Assembly (NCBI GenBank): GCA_024278985.1
Contig: JAJRSC010000005.1
Span: 1-40,187 of the forward strand
Direction: 5' to 3'
Origin: an archaeon
GTDB taxonomy: Archaea > AGJL01 > Methanococci > Methanococcales > Methanocaldococcaceae
DNA length: 40,187 bases
The notes beneath the pieces are model-generated. The model ran no database searches. It had not been told where the DNA came from and worked only from the letters and a program-made list of their open reading frames with translations. A program made the position numbers and the translations under genes. This document shows, in pieces, positions 26,228-34,915 of this stretch (its first letter is position 1; each line of letters begins with the position of its first letter).

Positions 26228-28087
26228 CTATTGTTCTTTTATTAGTTCTTTTAATTCATCTAAAAAGTTCTTATAACCAACTCTCTTCATAACATGGGCT
26301 AATCTCTCTCTTTGTGGTTTTTGAGAATATTTATTATATAAGTAAATAACTCCATCAATTATTTTTATTAATTCATCCAAATCTTTAACTTTTGTATTTA
26401 CTCCTATAATACTTCCTCTTCCTGATTTTCCTCCAATATACACCATATAACCATTTTCTTTTATTATTCTTGCTTCATTTGGACAGTTATCTATACACTT
26501 ACCACAGCCAACACATAAATTGTAATTTGTGTATGATACTGAACCTCTAATATATATACACTCTGGCTTACACACTTCAAAGCATCTTCCACATCCATTA
26601 CACTTATCTTCTAAAACTGTTGGATATCTTACTCCTACAATTCCAATATCATGAATATCTGGCCTTACACATCCAGAAGGACATCCACTAATTGCAATTT
26701 TAAGTTTATTAGGTGTTGGTTTTTCTTTAAATTTTTCATTTAATATTTTAGCCAACTCTGTTGTATCTATATTTCCATTTGTACAGTTATTTGCTCCAGG
26801 ACATGCTAATACACTTCTAACTAATGGCCCCTCTGAACCAGTAGATAATCCTACAGACTTAAGTTCATTTATAATATCTTCAATATCATAACCATTTGCC
26901 TTATGAAGTTCAAAACTGTCTCTATTTGTTAATTCTATTTTTAGATTATATTTTTTTGCTATCTTTAAAACATTTTCTATATCTTCATATGTATAAAATC
27001 CTGATGGTTTTGCTCTTAATCTTATAAAGAATGTTCCATCAGGTCTTTTTTTAACTCCTGGATAATCAGCTGCCCAATAAAATGATATTGGAAGATTATT
27101 GTTTTTTCTTCTTTCAACTTCTTTTTTAAATCTTTTAAGTTTTTTCTCTTCTAATTTTTTAATTTTTTCAATATTAACTCCTTCATATAATTCAATTGCC
27201 TTTTTTATTTCTTCTCCTTTTTTAGTTCTTATAATAACTGTTGAATAACCATCAGGTGAACCAACAGACCCAACAGAAACATCTGCAAGTTCAGCAGTAA
27301 AATCTCTACAAATTAAACAACCTTTACAAACTTCAAACTCCTCTATTTTAAATTCTTCAACTCTATCCTCTAAATAAACTAAAAATTTACCTCTCTTAAT
27401 ATCAAATTTTTTGACATCTTTAATATTAATTCCTCTATCTTCTAAAACTTTTTTTAAGCTTTCATATTCAAATTTCTCCATACAAAATAATCCAATTAAA
27501 TACTCTATTTTTGGCAATTTTACTGGTTTTCCATCTTTTCCAAGTTCATAATCATGTTTATTAAGATATGCAAAATATTTCAACTTTCTTAAACCATTAA
27601 TTTGGCAAGGTAATCCAACAACTGCAACCTTTTTTAATCCTAATTTACCAGCCTCTTTTAAAGCTTCAAGAGTTGAAACTGTATATTTTGATTTAGTTCC
27701 TTTTATTATATCCTCAGATGTTTGAACTATCATAGAAACAGGTTTCCAATATTCATTTTTTCCTACAACTATAGCCCCATCTATTTTATTATTCTCAATT
27801 AAATACTTTAAAAAAGAACTTACAACTCCACCATCTTGCCCTTCAATATCACCCTTTCCATAATAATATTCTTCCTTAAAGTTTTCTCTAATTTTTATTT
27901 GATATTTTCCAGAAGAAACTCTTGGACATGTCTCAAAACACATTCCATGCCCTTTTCTTAAACATTCTTCTTTTAAGTATGGTCTATCTTTAAAATCTAC
28001 AATGTTATTGGGACATACAATAGCACATACTGAACATTTAGCACACATATCTGTATTAACTATCTTACTCTCTAAAAGCCATTCCAT
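26228..28087 (-). CDS. fsr: F420-dependent sulfite reductase
   Basis: A 619-residue enzyme that reduces sulfite to sulfide with F420H2, detoxifying sulfite and supplying sulfur. The N-terminal half is an F420H2-oxidising domain like FrhB/FpoF, starting with a ferredoxin motif (CAKCSVCAIVCP) and including KSKYTVSTLEALKEA and VVGLPCQINGLRK. The C-terminal half is a dissimilatory-type siroheme reductase. Its siroheme-[4Fe-4S] ligands are CPGANNC and CPSGC, with a peripheral ferredoxin pair CNGCGRCFEVCKP and CVGCGKCIDNCP. The length equals that of the studied M. jannaschii protein to within one residue. GGTGA precedes the ATG. A 54-bp tandem duplication lies in its promoter region. Confidence 0.95.
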   Translation of the reverse strand: MEWLLESKIVNTDMCAKCSVCAIVCPNNIVDFKDRPYLKEECLRKGHGMCFETCPRVSSGKYQIKIRENFKEEYYYGKGDIEGQDGGVVSSFLKYLIENNKIDGAIVVGKNEYWKPVSMIVQTSEDIIKGTKSKYTVSTLEALKEAGKLGLKKVAVVGLPCQINGLRKLKYFAYLNKHDYELGKDGKPVKLPKIEYLIGLFCMEKFEYESLKKVLEDRGINIKDVKKFDIKRGKFLVYLEDRVEEFKIEEFEVCKGCLICRDFTAELADVSVGSVGSPDGYSTVIIRTKKGEEIKKAIELYEGVNIEKIKKLEEKKLKRFKKEVERRKNNNLPISFYWAADYPGVKKRPDGTFFIRLRAKPSGFYTYEDIENVLKIAKKYNLKIELTNRDSFELHKANGYDIEDIINELKSVGLSTGSEGPLVRSVLACPGANNCTNGNIDTTELAKILNEKFKEKPTPNKLKIAISGCPSGCVRPDIHDIGIVGVRYPTVLEDKCNGCGRCFEVCKPECIYIRGSVSYTNYNLCVGCGKCIDNCPNEARIIKENGYMVYIGGKSGRGSIIGVNTKVKDLDELIKIIDGVIYLYNKYSQKPQRERLAHVMKRVGYKNFLDELKELIKEQ

Positions 28088-28137
28088 AACAATTCACCTA
28101 AAAAAATATTATTAATAATAGGAATGTATTTTTTCTA

Positions 28138-28245
28138 TTATTTTATACATTATCTATTATATAGCTTATATTTTATAAATTTATATTTTTGTTATTTTAT
28201 ACATTATCTATTATATAGCTTATATTTTATAAATTTATATTTTTG
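28138..28245. repeat. Perfect 54-bp tandem duplication upstream of fsr
   Basis: Bases 28138-28191 are repeated exactly at 28192-28245. The unit holds TATA-like elements on the minus strand (TTTATAAAATATAAG and TGTATAAAATAA). One copy lies between the fsr start and the PHP gene end; the second reaches 19 bases into the PHP coding region and supplies its last six codons and stop. The result is a doubled promoter block in front of fsr. Confidence 0.9.
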
Positions 28246-29420
28246 TTTATCCATTTATCTAATGTTATTTTTTCTTTATAATAATTTGTTTTAATTGGAT
28301 AGAAAGATATCTCTCCATACTTTCCTCCACCACCTGGAAGAATATATATTTTACCTTCTCTAAACAATTTTATAGCTTCTCCAACTCTTTCATGAATTTC
28401 TTTTAATTCTTTAATATCTGCATTTATTAAGACATCTATTTCATTTCCATATTTGTTAATAAATGTCTCCCATATCCTTTGAACAGATTTTGTAAATATT
28501 CCCTTACCAATAGTTAAACTAATAATCTCAGCTAATGGAATTATTTTAATATATTTAGCCCTAAAATTTGGATGTTCTATTTTTCCATCACTCAACTCTA
28601 AAACTCTATCATAAACTCCTTTTTTTATTCTTCCTCCACATTCAGGACATTTAAAATTAAATTTTTTAGCATCCTCTAACTTAAATTTTATATAACATTT
28701 AGAACAGGCAGTTAAATGATATTTTCCAAGTTTTGGGTCTAATCCATAATTTGCTATAACTTTTTTATTTTTTATTGCCCTTTTTATTTCTTCAAAGTTA
28801 TCCTCCAGTCCTCCAATATTATCAACTATTAACTGATTAAATTCTCTTCCCAACCTATGGGGATGATAAGAGTGTGCATCAGAATTACTTAAAAATACAA
28901 ACTCTCTAAGTTCTTTAATCATATCTGCCATATCAGAATCTGCTGATAATCCTAACTCAATAAAATCTGGTTTTTTTTCATAACATTGATAAATTGAGTC
29001 AAAACTCTTATATATTGAAGTCCAAGGAACAAATGCATGAGCTGGCCCTATTAAAGAATCTGCTTCTCTAACAATCTCTAAAATTTCTCTTCCAGATAGG
29101 TATATTTTTGGCCTTCCTTCTTTGTCTATATCTTTAGAATATTTTTTAAACCTCTCTCTTAACTCTTCAGCTTTTTCTATATTTGGAACAATAATAAGAT
29201 GATGTACCCTATCTTTATCTTCTACTTCAGTAGTTAAAATTATATTTTTATCTTTAAATTCTTTTATTTCCTTTAAATATTCTGGATTTAAACAGTCTCC
29301 CGTTCCAACAATATCAAGACCTTTAATTTTACTGTATTTTATAATATTTCTTAAATTCATATCTTTAGATGTTCCTCCAGAATACTTAGAGTGTATATGT
29401 AAATCTACATTAACTATCAT
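28227..29420 (-). CDS. PHP-domain phosphoesterase with internal zinc ribbon
   Basis: A 397-residue protein of the TIGR00375-type PHP family. Metal ligands of the PHP fold are visible: VDLHIHSKYSGG at the start, VGTGDCLNPEYL, LTTEVEDKDRVHHLI, GPAHAFVPW near residue 127, and SNSDAHSYHPHRLGREF near 178. A zinc ribbon (CSKCYIKFK...KCPECGGR, about 232-257) follows, then a helical C-terminus with PGGGGKYGEI. The family is linked to hydrolysis of phosphoesters, possibly of nucleic acids, but no substrate is established. It starts one base after the htpX stop. Its last codons lie in a 54-bp tandem duplication. Confidence 0.85.
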   Translation of the reverse strand: MIVNVDLHIHSKYSGGTSKDMNLRNIIKYSKIKGLDIVGTGDCLNPEYLKEIKEFKDKNIILTTEVEDKDRVHHLIIVPNIEKAEELRERFKKYSKDIDKEGRPKIYLSGREILEIVREADSLIGPAHAFVPWTSIYKSFDSIYQCYEKKPDFIELGLSADSDMADMIKELREFVFLSNSDAHSYHPHRLGREFNQLIVDNIGGLEDNFEEIKRAIKNKKVIANYGLDPKLGKYHLTACSKCYIKFKLEDAKKFNFKCPECGGRIKKGVYDRVLELSDGKIEHPNFRAKYIKIIPLAEIISLTIGKGIFTKSVQRIWETFINKYGNEIDVLINADIKELKEIHERVGEAIKLFREGKIYILPGGGGKYGEISFYPIKTNYYKEKITLDKWINKNINL

Positions 29421-29421
29421 T

Positions 29422-30279
29422 TTAGTATCTCCCCATCTTTTTAGCTAACTCCAATAATCTTTTAATTCTTTCTTCTGTTGGAGGATGTGTTGAGAATAAT
29501 TTAGCAATAAAGTCTGACCTAAATGGATTTACTATAAATAAATGTGCTGTTGCTGGATTTCCTCTTTCAAGTGGATATAACTCAACTCCCTTTTCTAACT
29601 TTGCCAATGCATTGGCTAACCATAATGGATGGGTTAATTTTGCCCCAGTTTCATCTGCTAAAAACTCTCTCTGTCTTGATATAGCAAACTGTATTAATGT
29701 TGCTGCTATAGGGGCTAAGATAATTAATAAAAGTGTCCCAATAAACTCTAATGGATTACCATCCTCTTCTTCACTTCTAAACATCCAACCAAACCACATA
29801 AACCATTCTGCTATATAGGTTATTGCTCCTGCCAAAGTTGCAACAATTGTGGATATAAGAATATCTCTATTTATGATATGACCTATTTCATGTCCAATAA
29901 CTCCCTCCAATTCTTCAGGAGATAACAACTCTAAAATTCCCTCTGTTACTGCTACTACTGCATTCTCTGGATTTCTACCAGTAGCAAAGGCATTTGGTGT
30001 AGCTATAGGAACTAAGGCAACCTTAGGTTTTGGAATTCCTGCCTTTCTTGCAACTCTTTCAACTATAGAATGAAGCCATGGAAGTTCATCCCTTTCTAAT
30101 ATTTTTGCATTGTAAGAAGCTAAAACTAATTTGTCAGAAAAAAAGTATGCTATTATGTTTGGGATAAGGGCTATTATTATAGCAAAAAATGGAGGAATAT
30201 GTAATAACCAACAAATTGCATATATCAATCCAGTTAATAATGCCAATAATAGATAAGTTTTTAATGTTTCCCATAACAT
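29422..30279 (-). CDS. htpX: Membrane zinc metalloprotease HtpX
   Basis: A 285-residue M48 protease. Two N-terminal helices (residues about 10-50) are followed by the zinc site HEIGHIINRDI (HExxH, near 129-133) and by two further helices. The third ligand lies in SRQREFLADETGAKL near 200-212. NAFATGRNPENAVVAVTEGILELL is a strong family block. HtpX degrades damaged membrane proteins. It is the middle gene of a truD-htpX-PHP operon, eight bases or fewer from its neighbours. Confidence 0.94.
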   Translation of the reverse strand: MLWETLKTYLLLALLTGLIYAICWLLHIPPFFAIIIALIPNIIAYFFSDKLVLASYNAKILERDELPWLHSIVERVARKAGIPKPKVALVPIATPNAFATGRNPENAVVAVTEGILELLSPEELEGVIGHEIGHIINRDILISTIVATLAGAITYIAEWFMWFGWMFRSEEEDGNPLEFIGTLLLIILAPIAATLIQFAISRQREFLADETGAKLTHPLWLANALAKLEKGVELYPLERGNPATAHLFIVNPFRSDFIAKLFSTHPPTEERIKRLLELAKKMGRY

Positions 30280-30286
30280 ATATTTT

Positions 30287-31567
30287 TCACCTTCTTAATA
30301 GTTCTCTTAATACTGATGTAGCATAACATCCCTTTTTAAGGGAAAATCTTAATATGTAACTATTACTATCTATTGAATAATCTAAATTATATATTTTTTG
30401 TATCATTTCTCTCCTATCTCCCTGAAAGTATCCAAACTTATCAATTTTGAATTTTTCCTTACTTAAGTTTTCTTCTTCATAAACTTCTCTCTCAATTTCT
30501 CCCTGAATTCCTGATGCAAATCTAACCTTATACCCAAATAAAGGTGCTGATGGAAAATTATCGATTAATATATCCCCCTCTAATTTATTAAATCCATATT
30601 CATATCTTCTATTAACTATTTCATTAAATAAATAGGATTGATAAGCATTGACAAACATACACCTTAAATATGGTGGTAATGCTAAAAATGCCTCTTTATA
30701 ACTGTTAGTTTTTAAGTAAATTTTAATCATCTTTCTTTCATAAATAAAAACTCTTGGGTATTTTCTATATGCCTCTTTAAAATCTTCTTCATCTACCAAC
30801 TTTCTTGCAAGTTTTGATTTTTCATCATCATTAGGTAGAGGAGTTCCACAGTATAGATAAAAAGCATTTTCCCAATCTCTCTCCAAAATAAGTTTTCCAA
30901 CAATATGAGTTATTGGTCTTTTTTCTCCAAATCTCTGAATTCCATAGTAGTTTAAAAAAATCTTATATTCTTTTTTAATTTTTTTTAAAAGAGATTTATC
31001 TAAAACTTCTGGCTCCCTAACTCTTATAGTAAATCTATTACCCCATAAATGTCCAAGTTTAATTTTTTTATTAGTTTTTTGAAAGTCTCTTAAAACAATA
31101 TTCTTTATTTTTACATTTTTTAATTTGTTAAGATTAACATTAAAACATCCAACTCTTTGAGTGGTTATAGCAACTTTATCCTTATTCCCAGCAAATCCAA
31201 AATGTTTTCTTGAAACTCCTACTCTCTTAGCAATTTCAACTATTGCATCTAATGTTGTCCAGTTCTTTTTTTCGAGTGTAAAATGAATAAAATTTCCTTT
31301 CCAGTTATCAACATCTTTAAATTTAATAGATTTTCCTACTTCTAAAATAATCCCTTCAGGAGTTATTTCTTCAACAATAAAATCCTCAGGATATTTTTTT
31401 ATAATACCCCCAGTATAGAAGTTTGTTAGATATCTATTTAAATTTAAAGGCATTTTTTTAAAATACTCTTTAATAACTTTATCCCTAAATTTTAATCTAA
31501 ACCTTTTACTTTTTTCCTTTAAATTTTTTATAGTTTCTTCTTTTCTTTTTATAATATGAAATTTCAT
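30287..31567 (-). CDS. truD: tRNA pseudouridine synthase TruD
   Basis: A 426-residue TruD-family enzyme, which in archaea makes pseudouridine 13 in tRNA. It has FIVEEITPEGIILEVG, the catalytic motif HFGFAGNKDKVAITTQRVG with the nucleophilic Asp, GNRFTIRVR, YYGIQRFGEKRPITHIVGK and an archaeal insertion domain ending in PPYLRCMFVNAYQSYLFNEIV. The N-terminal extension of about 50 basic residues before NFYTGGIIKKYPEDFIVEE is usual in archaeal members. It is first in the operon with htpX. It is divergent from a small zinc-ribbon gene 50 bases away. Confidence 0.92.
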   Translation of the reverse strand: MKFHIIKRKEETIKNLKEKSKRFRLKFRDKVIKEYFKKMPLNLNRYLTNFYTGGIIKKYPEDFIVEEITPEGIILEVGKSIKFKDVDNWKGNFIHFTLEKKNWTTLDAIVEIAKRVGVSRKHFGFAGNKDKVAITTQRVGCFNVNLNKLKNVKIKNIVLRDFQKTNKKIKLGHLWGNRFTIRVREPEVLDKSLLKKIKKEYKIFLNYYGIQRFGEKRPITHIVGKLILERDWENAFYLYCGTPLPNDDEKSKLARKLVDEEDFKEAYRKYPRVFIYERKMIKIYLKTNSYKEAFLALPPYLRCMFVNAYQSYLFNEIVNRRYEYGFNKLEGDILIDNFPSAPLFGYKVRFASGIQGEIEREVYEEENLSKEKFKIDKFGYFQGDRREMIQKIYNLDYSIDSNSYILRFSLKKGCYATSVLRELLRR

Positions 31568-31617
31568 AACTAATCCCTATTAACAGTAAATAAAAATTAT
31601 TGAGGTGAATACCTTAT

Positions 31618-31752
31618 ATGATAAATATAAACATAGATAACTTAAATAAATATATAAAAAAAGTCATATGTCCAAAATGTAAATATTCTTTTAAAACAGT
31701 TGGAAAAAGAGTTATATGTCCAAAATGTAAGACTATAATAACAATTCAATAG
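31618..31752 (+). CDS. Small zinc-ribbon protein (44 residues)
   Basis: A short frame in a small gap encodes MINININIDNLNKYIKKVIC-like text: after about 17 residues come two CPKC knuckles, VICPKCKYSFKTVGKR and VICPKCKTIITIQ, spaced to bind one zinc ion. GAGGTGA lies nine bases before the ATG, a full ribosome site. It is divergent from truD, and its last 20 bases overlap tail-to-tail with the unidentified gene on the minus strand. The function is unknown; such ribbons bind nucleic acid or proteins. Confidence 0.78.
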   Translation: MININIDNLNKYIKKVICPKCKYSFKTVGKRVICPKCKTIITIQ

Positions 31753-32440
31753 CTATATAAACTGCCTGTATTATTGTTTCATAAAATATGGTTTTATTTT
31801 TATATAAGCTTCTTGTTCCTGTTAGTTGATTCTCTACATATAATCCAAAAGGTCTTAAATTTAAAGTTATCTTATTTTTTTCTCCAGAAACAATTATTTC
31901 ATTAATATCTTCCTCATAACTCCATTTTTTTATAATATTATTTTCTTTCATCTTATTTAATATTCTAAAAATCTCCTTTTTTATTTTTTCTAAATCTTTC
32001 TTAGACATATATAAAGCATCATCCAATTCAAATTTTAACTGAATATATAATCCAACGACAAACTCAACCATTGAGTATATTAACTCCTCTTCAATATTAC
32101 AAACTACCCTATCGTTGAGTATGGGAATATCAAAATAGCTAACTTTCTTATCTTTATATTCCTCTAAATCATATATGTTAATATTTTTTTCTTTTATTAT
32201 TAAATAATCAAAAACTTCAATCCATATTTTTGAAGTTGCTTTAAATACAATAAGCCAAATATCAGATACAATAGCAGCAGTTGTAGACTCAGATTTATAT
32301 ATAATTTTTATGTTATACTCTTTAGATAATTCCTTTAATTTTTTATAGATTATATTATTAAAATTAAGATTTTTTATTTTATTAATTATATCCTTATCAT
32401 ACTCCGAAATTTCTATAGGATAATTTTTTAGGCTATACAT
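31733..32440 (-). CDS. Uncharacterised protein
   Basis: A 235-residue, lysine-rich, mostly helical protein that I do not recognise. Segments with some character are KIIYKSESTTAAIVSDIWLIVFKATSKIWIEVFDYLI (a beta-rich core) and ITLNLRPFGLYVENQLTGTRSLYKNKT. No cysteine cluster, membrane helix or nucleotide motif is present. GTGAT six bases upstream supports the ATG at 32440. It lies 62 bases downstream of the DHQ synthase II gene on the same strand, separated by an AT-rich stretch, so it may have its own promoter. Confidence 0.65.
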   Translation of the reverse strand: MYSLKNYPIEISEYDKDIINKIKNLNFNNIIYKKLKELSKEYNIKIIYKSESTTAAIVSDIWLIVFKATSKIWIEVFDYLIIKEKNINIYDLEEYKDKKVSYFDIPILNDRVVCNIEEELIYSMVEFVVGLYIQLKFELDDALYMSKKDLEKIKKEIFRILNKMKENNIIKKWSYEEDINEIIVSGEKNKITLNLRPFGLYVENQLTGTRSLYKNKTIFYETIIQAVYIAIELLL

Positions 32441-32502
32441 ATCTTCATCACATATAATATATTATTAAAAATTTTTAAAAGATAAAAGATAAAAAATTAT
32501 AT

Positions 32503-33591
32503 TTATTTCTCAATTATTGTTTCTTTAATAGCCATTCCAAAGTGTCTTGCGTATTCTTCTGGTTTTATTAAAACTTTATCTCCTGGTTTTAAATCAACAA
32601 CTGATACTGGTTCTCCATTTTCATTTACTAATCTTATAGTTTCAGCATTTTGTAATATTGTTCTAATTATGTCTCCTTTATACTCAGCTTCAATTAAAAT
32701 TAATGGTCTTCTCTCTATTTTAACTCTCCCTACTATTGCCTCTCTTGCATTCCCCTCTTTATCAACAATTAAAACCTTATCTCCTGCTTTTAATTCACTT
32801 AAATATTTTGTTTTATTGCCAGGGACTAATATATATGCATGAACAGGGCCAGCATTAACTCTGAATGGTCTTGTTTCAACATAAGGATTTTCAACAGTTT
32901 CAGAATGTACTAAGAATAATCCCCTTGAATATGAGCCAATTAACATTCCTTCTCCTATTTTCATTAATGAGCATGTATCAATACAAACTCTGTCCCCACT
33001 ACCAATAGGTTCAACTTTTGTTATTGTTGCAACATCCAAATTAATTTTTTCTTTATTAATATCCTCTATAATCTTAGATAATTCCTTTATATCTTCTAAA
33101 TCTTTTGGTTGTAAAAGAACACCATCAGTCCCTTTCTCTAAAATTTCATATGATGTTTTTGCATCTTCAAGATTATTTACACTTGCTATAATTTTAACAT
33201 CCCTGTTAAATAAATCAGCTATTAAATTTTCTAAAGGTATTATTTTCCAATCTTTACCTTCAATTATTATATAATCTATAAATCCAAATCTTGCAACTTC
33301 TGAAGCAAATTCTTCATCCTCTTTACTCTCAATTGGAATATATATAGCTGTCTCTTTTCCTTTTTCCTTAGCTTCTTTCAAAAACTCAATATTATCATTC
33401 TTAGAAATTAAAACAATATCTGCATCCAAACTATGTGAAGCAACTTTAATATTTCCTAACTCTTTTATCTTCTTAATATCCTCTGGTTTAGCAACAACAA
33501 CAGGGATTGAACTCTCTAAAGCCATCTTTACTTTCTCTTTTCTTTCTTCCCAATTATCTCCATCTGCTAATACCCAACCAAATTTTACCAT
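32503..33591 (-). CDS. 3-dehydroquinate synthase II
   Basis: A 362-residue enzyme of the archaeal aromatic amino acid pathway. It converts 2-amino-3,7-dideoxy-D-threo-hept-6-ulosonate to 3-dehydroquinate with NAD. It is unrelated to bacterial AroB. Family signatures: MVKFGWVLADGDNWEERK at the N-terminus, ATITKVEPIGSGDRVCIDTCSLM near residue 205, GMLIGSYSRGLFLVHSET, RPFRVNAGPVHAYILVPG and PEEYARHFGMAIKETIIEK at the end. I take the ATG at 33591; an in-frame TTG at 33600 would add three residues. It follows the hexuloisomerase gene by ten bases. Confidence 0.94.
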   Translation of the reverse strand: MVKFGWVLADGDNWEERKEKVKMALESSIPVVVAKPEDIKKIKELGNIKVASHSLDADIVLISKNDNIEFLKEAKEKGKETAIYIPIESKEDEEFASEVARFGFIDYIIIEGKDWKIIPLENLIADLFNRDVKIIASVNNLEDAKTSYEILEKGTDGVLLQPKDLEDIKELSKIIEDINKEKINLDVATITKVEPIGSGDRVCIDTCSLMKIGEGMLIGSYSRGLFLVHSETVENPYVETRPFRVNAGPVHAYILVPGNKTKYLSELKAGDKVLIVDKEGNAREAIVGRVKIERRPLILIEAEYKGDIIRTILQNAETIRLVNENGEPVSVVDLKPGDKVLIKPEEYARHFGMAIKETIIEK

Positions 33592-33601
33592 AACTATCAA
33601 C

Positions 33602-34114
33602 CTATAATAAATTGTTATGTTTTTTTATTATATCTTTTTCCTTCTTATTTAATATTTTCATTAGTTTAGAAATTATCAAATCCAAATATATTAAAACAGT
33701 CTGTTCAAAACAGGTCCCCATAGGAAGATATTCATTTTTATCAACATCAATAATTATTGAAATACCTCCTAAATCTTTTATTTTACTTTGTGGGGTAGTT
33801 ATTACTATAATATTATTATTAATCAACTTAGCTTTTTTAATTATACTTGTTATTGTTTCACATTTTCCAGTTCTTGATATAATAATTAGGATATCATCCT
33901 TCTCATATGCAGGAGCTTCTGATAAAAAGAAAACTCTAAAATCTAAATGCATTAGCCTCATGGCAAAACATCTTCCAACATATCCACTTCTACCAATTCC
34001 AAATATAAATATTCTGTTAGCTTTTAATATACTATCTATAAAAATAGATGTTTCTTTACTATTTAAGAGATTTTTAAGATTTTTAATATTTTTAAGAACA
34101 ATGTCTAACTCCAA
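33602..34114 (-). CDS. hxlB: 6-phospho-3-hexuloisomerase
   Basis: A 170-residue SIS-domain isomerase that interconverts 3-hexulose 6-phosphate and fructose 6-phosphate, part of the archaeal ribulose monophosphate route to ribulose 5-phosphate. Visible blocks are IFIFGIGRSGYVGRCFAMRLMHLDF, the sugar-phosphate loop IIISRTGKCETITS, and YLPMGTCFEQTVLIYLDLIIS with the catalytic Glu. The loop usually reads SGSGxT, so SRTGKCET is a slight departure. The start is TTG with GGTGT upstream. Its position before DHQ synthase II matches the M. jannaschii neighbourhood as I recall. Confidence 0.88.
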   Translation of the reverse strand: MELDIVLKNIKNLKNLLNSKETSIFIDSILKANRIFIFGIGRSGYVGRCFAMRLMHLDFRVFFLSEAPAYEKDDILIIISRTGKCETITSIIKKAKLINNNIIVITTPQSKIKDLGGISIIIDVDKNEYLPMGTCFEQTVLIYLDLIISKLMKILNKKEKDIIKKHNNLL

Positions 34115-34174
34115 AATATAACACCTTTTTAATTAATATAAATTAATAAATATAAAGTCATAAAAAAAATAAAA

Positions 34175-34287
34175 TGGTGGGGGTGCTGGGATTTGAACCC
34201 AGGTCCGGGGATTTCTCCTGCCGGGTGGTCCAGCGCCCTATAGGCAACTGGAGTCCCCGATGATAGACCAGGCTACACCACACCCCC
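34175..34287 (-). tRNA. tRNA-Trp (CCA anticodon) with intron
   Basis: On the minus strand the 5' GGGGGTG pairs with CACCCCC, followed by discriminator A and an encoded CCA. The D arm contains AGCCTGGTCTA, and the T arm is CTGGG-TTCAAAT-CCCAG. The anticodon stem is GGGGA/TCCCC, and the spliced loop reads CTCCAGA, giving anticodon CCA for tryptophan. A 35-base intron follows position 37. The mature length without the intron is 78 with CCA. Confidence 0.93.
34213..34247 (-). other. tRNA-Trp intron, bulge-helix-bulge
   Basis: The intron sits between positions 37 and 38. The precursor folds as a perfect archaeal splicing motif. The outer helix is GGGGA/TCCCC and the central 4-bp helix is CTCC/GGAG. 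The 3-base bulges AGT and AAA flank it, and the inner helix is TGCC/GGCA. Cuts after AG and AA release 35 bases. I see no box C (RUGAUGA) and D (CUGA) pair, so it does not look like the guide-RNA intron of some other euryarchaea. Confidence 0.88.
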
Positions 34288-34320
34288 AATAAACTAATAA
34301 AATGATTAAATTAAAAAAGG

Positions 34321-34330
34321 GATATATAAA
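34321..34330 (-). promoter_or_regulatory. TATA box of tRNA-Trp
   Basis: The minus strand reads TTTATATATC about 35-40 bases upstream of the tRNA 5' end, the usual spacing for a start with a short leader trimmed by RNase P. Confidence 0.55.
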
Positions 34331-34360
34331 TCTTTCCTTAATTAATTTTTTTAAAAATTT

Positions 34361-34810
34361 TTATTCTTTATCTACAACTTTTATAATAAACTTTAATTCT
34401 TTTCCAGCTAATTCATGATTAAAGTCTAAAATAACCTTATCGTCAGTTACTTTAATTATTTTTGCAGGAATACCATTTGCAAGAATATGCATTCCTTCCA
34501 TTGGTTCAAAATCAGCATCATTAAACATTTCTTTAGGAATTTCTTGAATTAAAGCTTCATCTCTTTCTCCATAACCTTTTTCTGGAGGAATAATTACAGT
34601 TTTTTCTTCACCTACTTCCATTCCAATAACTGCCTCTTCAAAACCTTCAATTAGATTACCTTCTCCAACAACAAACTCAACGGGTTTATATTCTCTATCT
34701 TCACTATATATATTATATTTTTTAGCAACTTCTTCTATAGAAGTATCTAAAACTTCTCCATCTACTTCTAATATATAATCTACCTTAACTTTATCTCCTT
34801 TATTTATCAA
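34361..34810 (-). CDS. FKBP-type peptidyl-prolyl isomerase (short archaeal type)
   Basis: A 149-residue folding helper. The FKBP half comprises [60 protein letters not shown] and a C-terminal strand [12 protein letters not shown]. Between them, about residues 85-130, lies an insert-in-flap domain (IPKEMF...[30 protein letters not shown]) as in SlyD. It catalyses proline isomerisation and acts as a chaperone. The SlyD-like His-rich metal tail is absent. The TTG start at 34810 is supported by GGAGTTGA upstream and by a TATA box at 34857-34864. Confidence 0.92.
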   Translation of the reverse strand: MINKGDKVKVDYILEVDGEVLDTSIEEVAKKYNIYSEDREYKPVEFVVGEGNLIEGFEEAVIGMEVGEEKTVIIPPEKGYGERDEALIQEIPKEMFNDADFEPMEGMHILANGIPAKIIKVTDDKVILDFNHELAGKELKFIIKVVDKE

Positions 34811-34856
34811 ATTTTCAACTCCTTACTATTTTAATATTTGTGTCTCTTGTCTATTG

Positions 34857-34864
34857 TATAAATA
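34857..34864 (-). promoter_or_regulatory. TATA box of the FKBP gene
   Basis: The minus strand reads TATTTATA. A start about 26 bases downstream, near 34834, gives a leader of about 24 bases to the TTG at 34810. Confidence 0.45.
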
Positions 34865-34915
34865 GTTTTCTAATAATTAAATAATTATATATTCATATAA
34901 ATTTTGAGAAAATTA

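Noticed and set aside
33612-34121. A 169-codon open frame on the plus strand opposite the hexuloisomerase gene
   Set aside because: The minus-strand frame has clear SIS-domain motifs and a ribosome site; the plus-strand product is hydrophobic shadow sequence.
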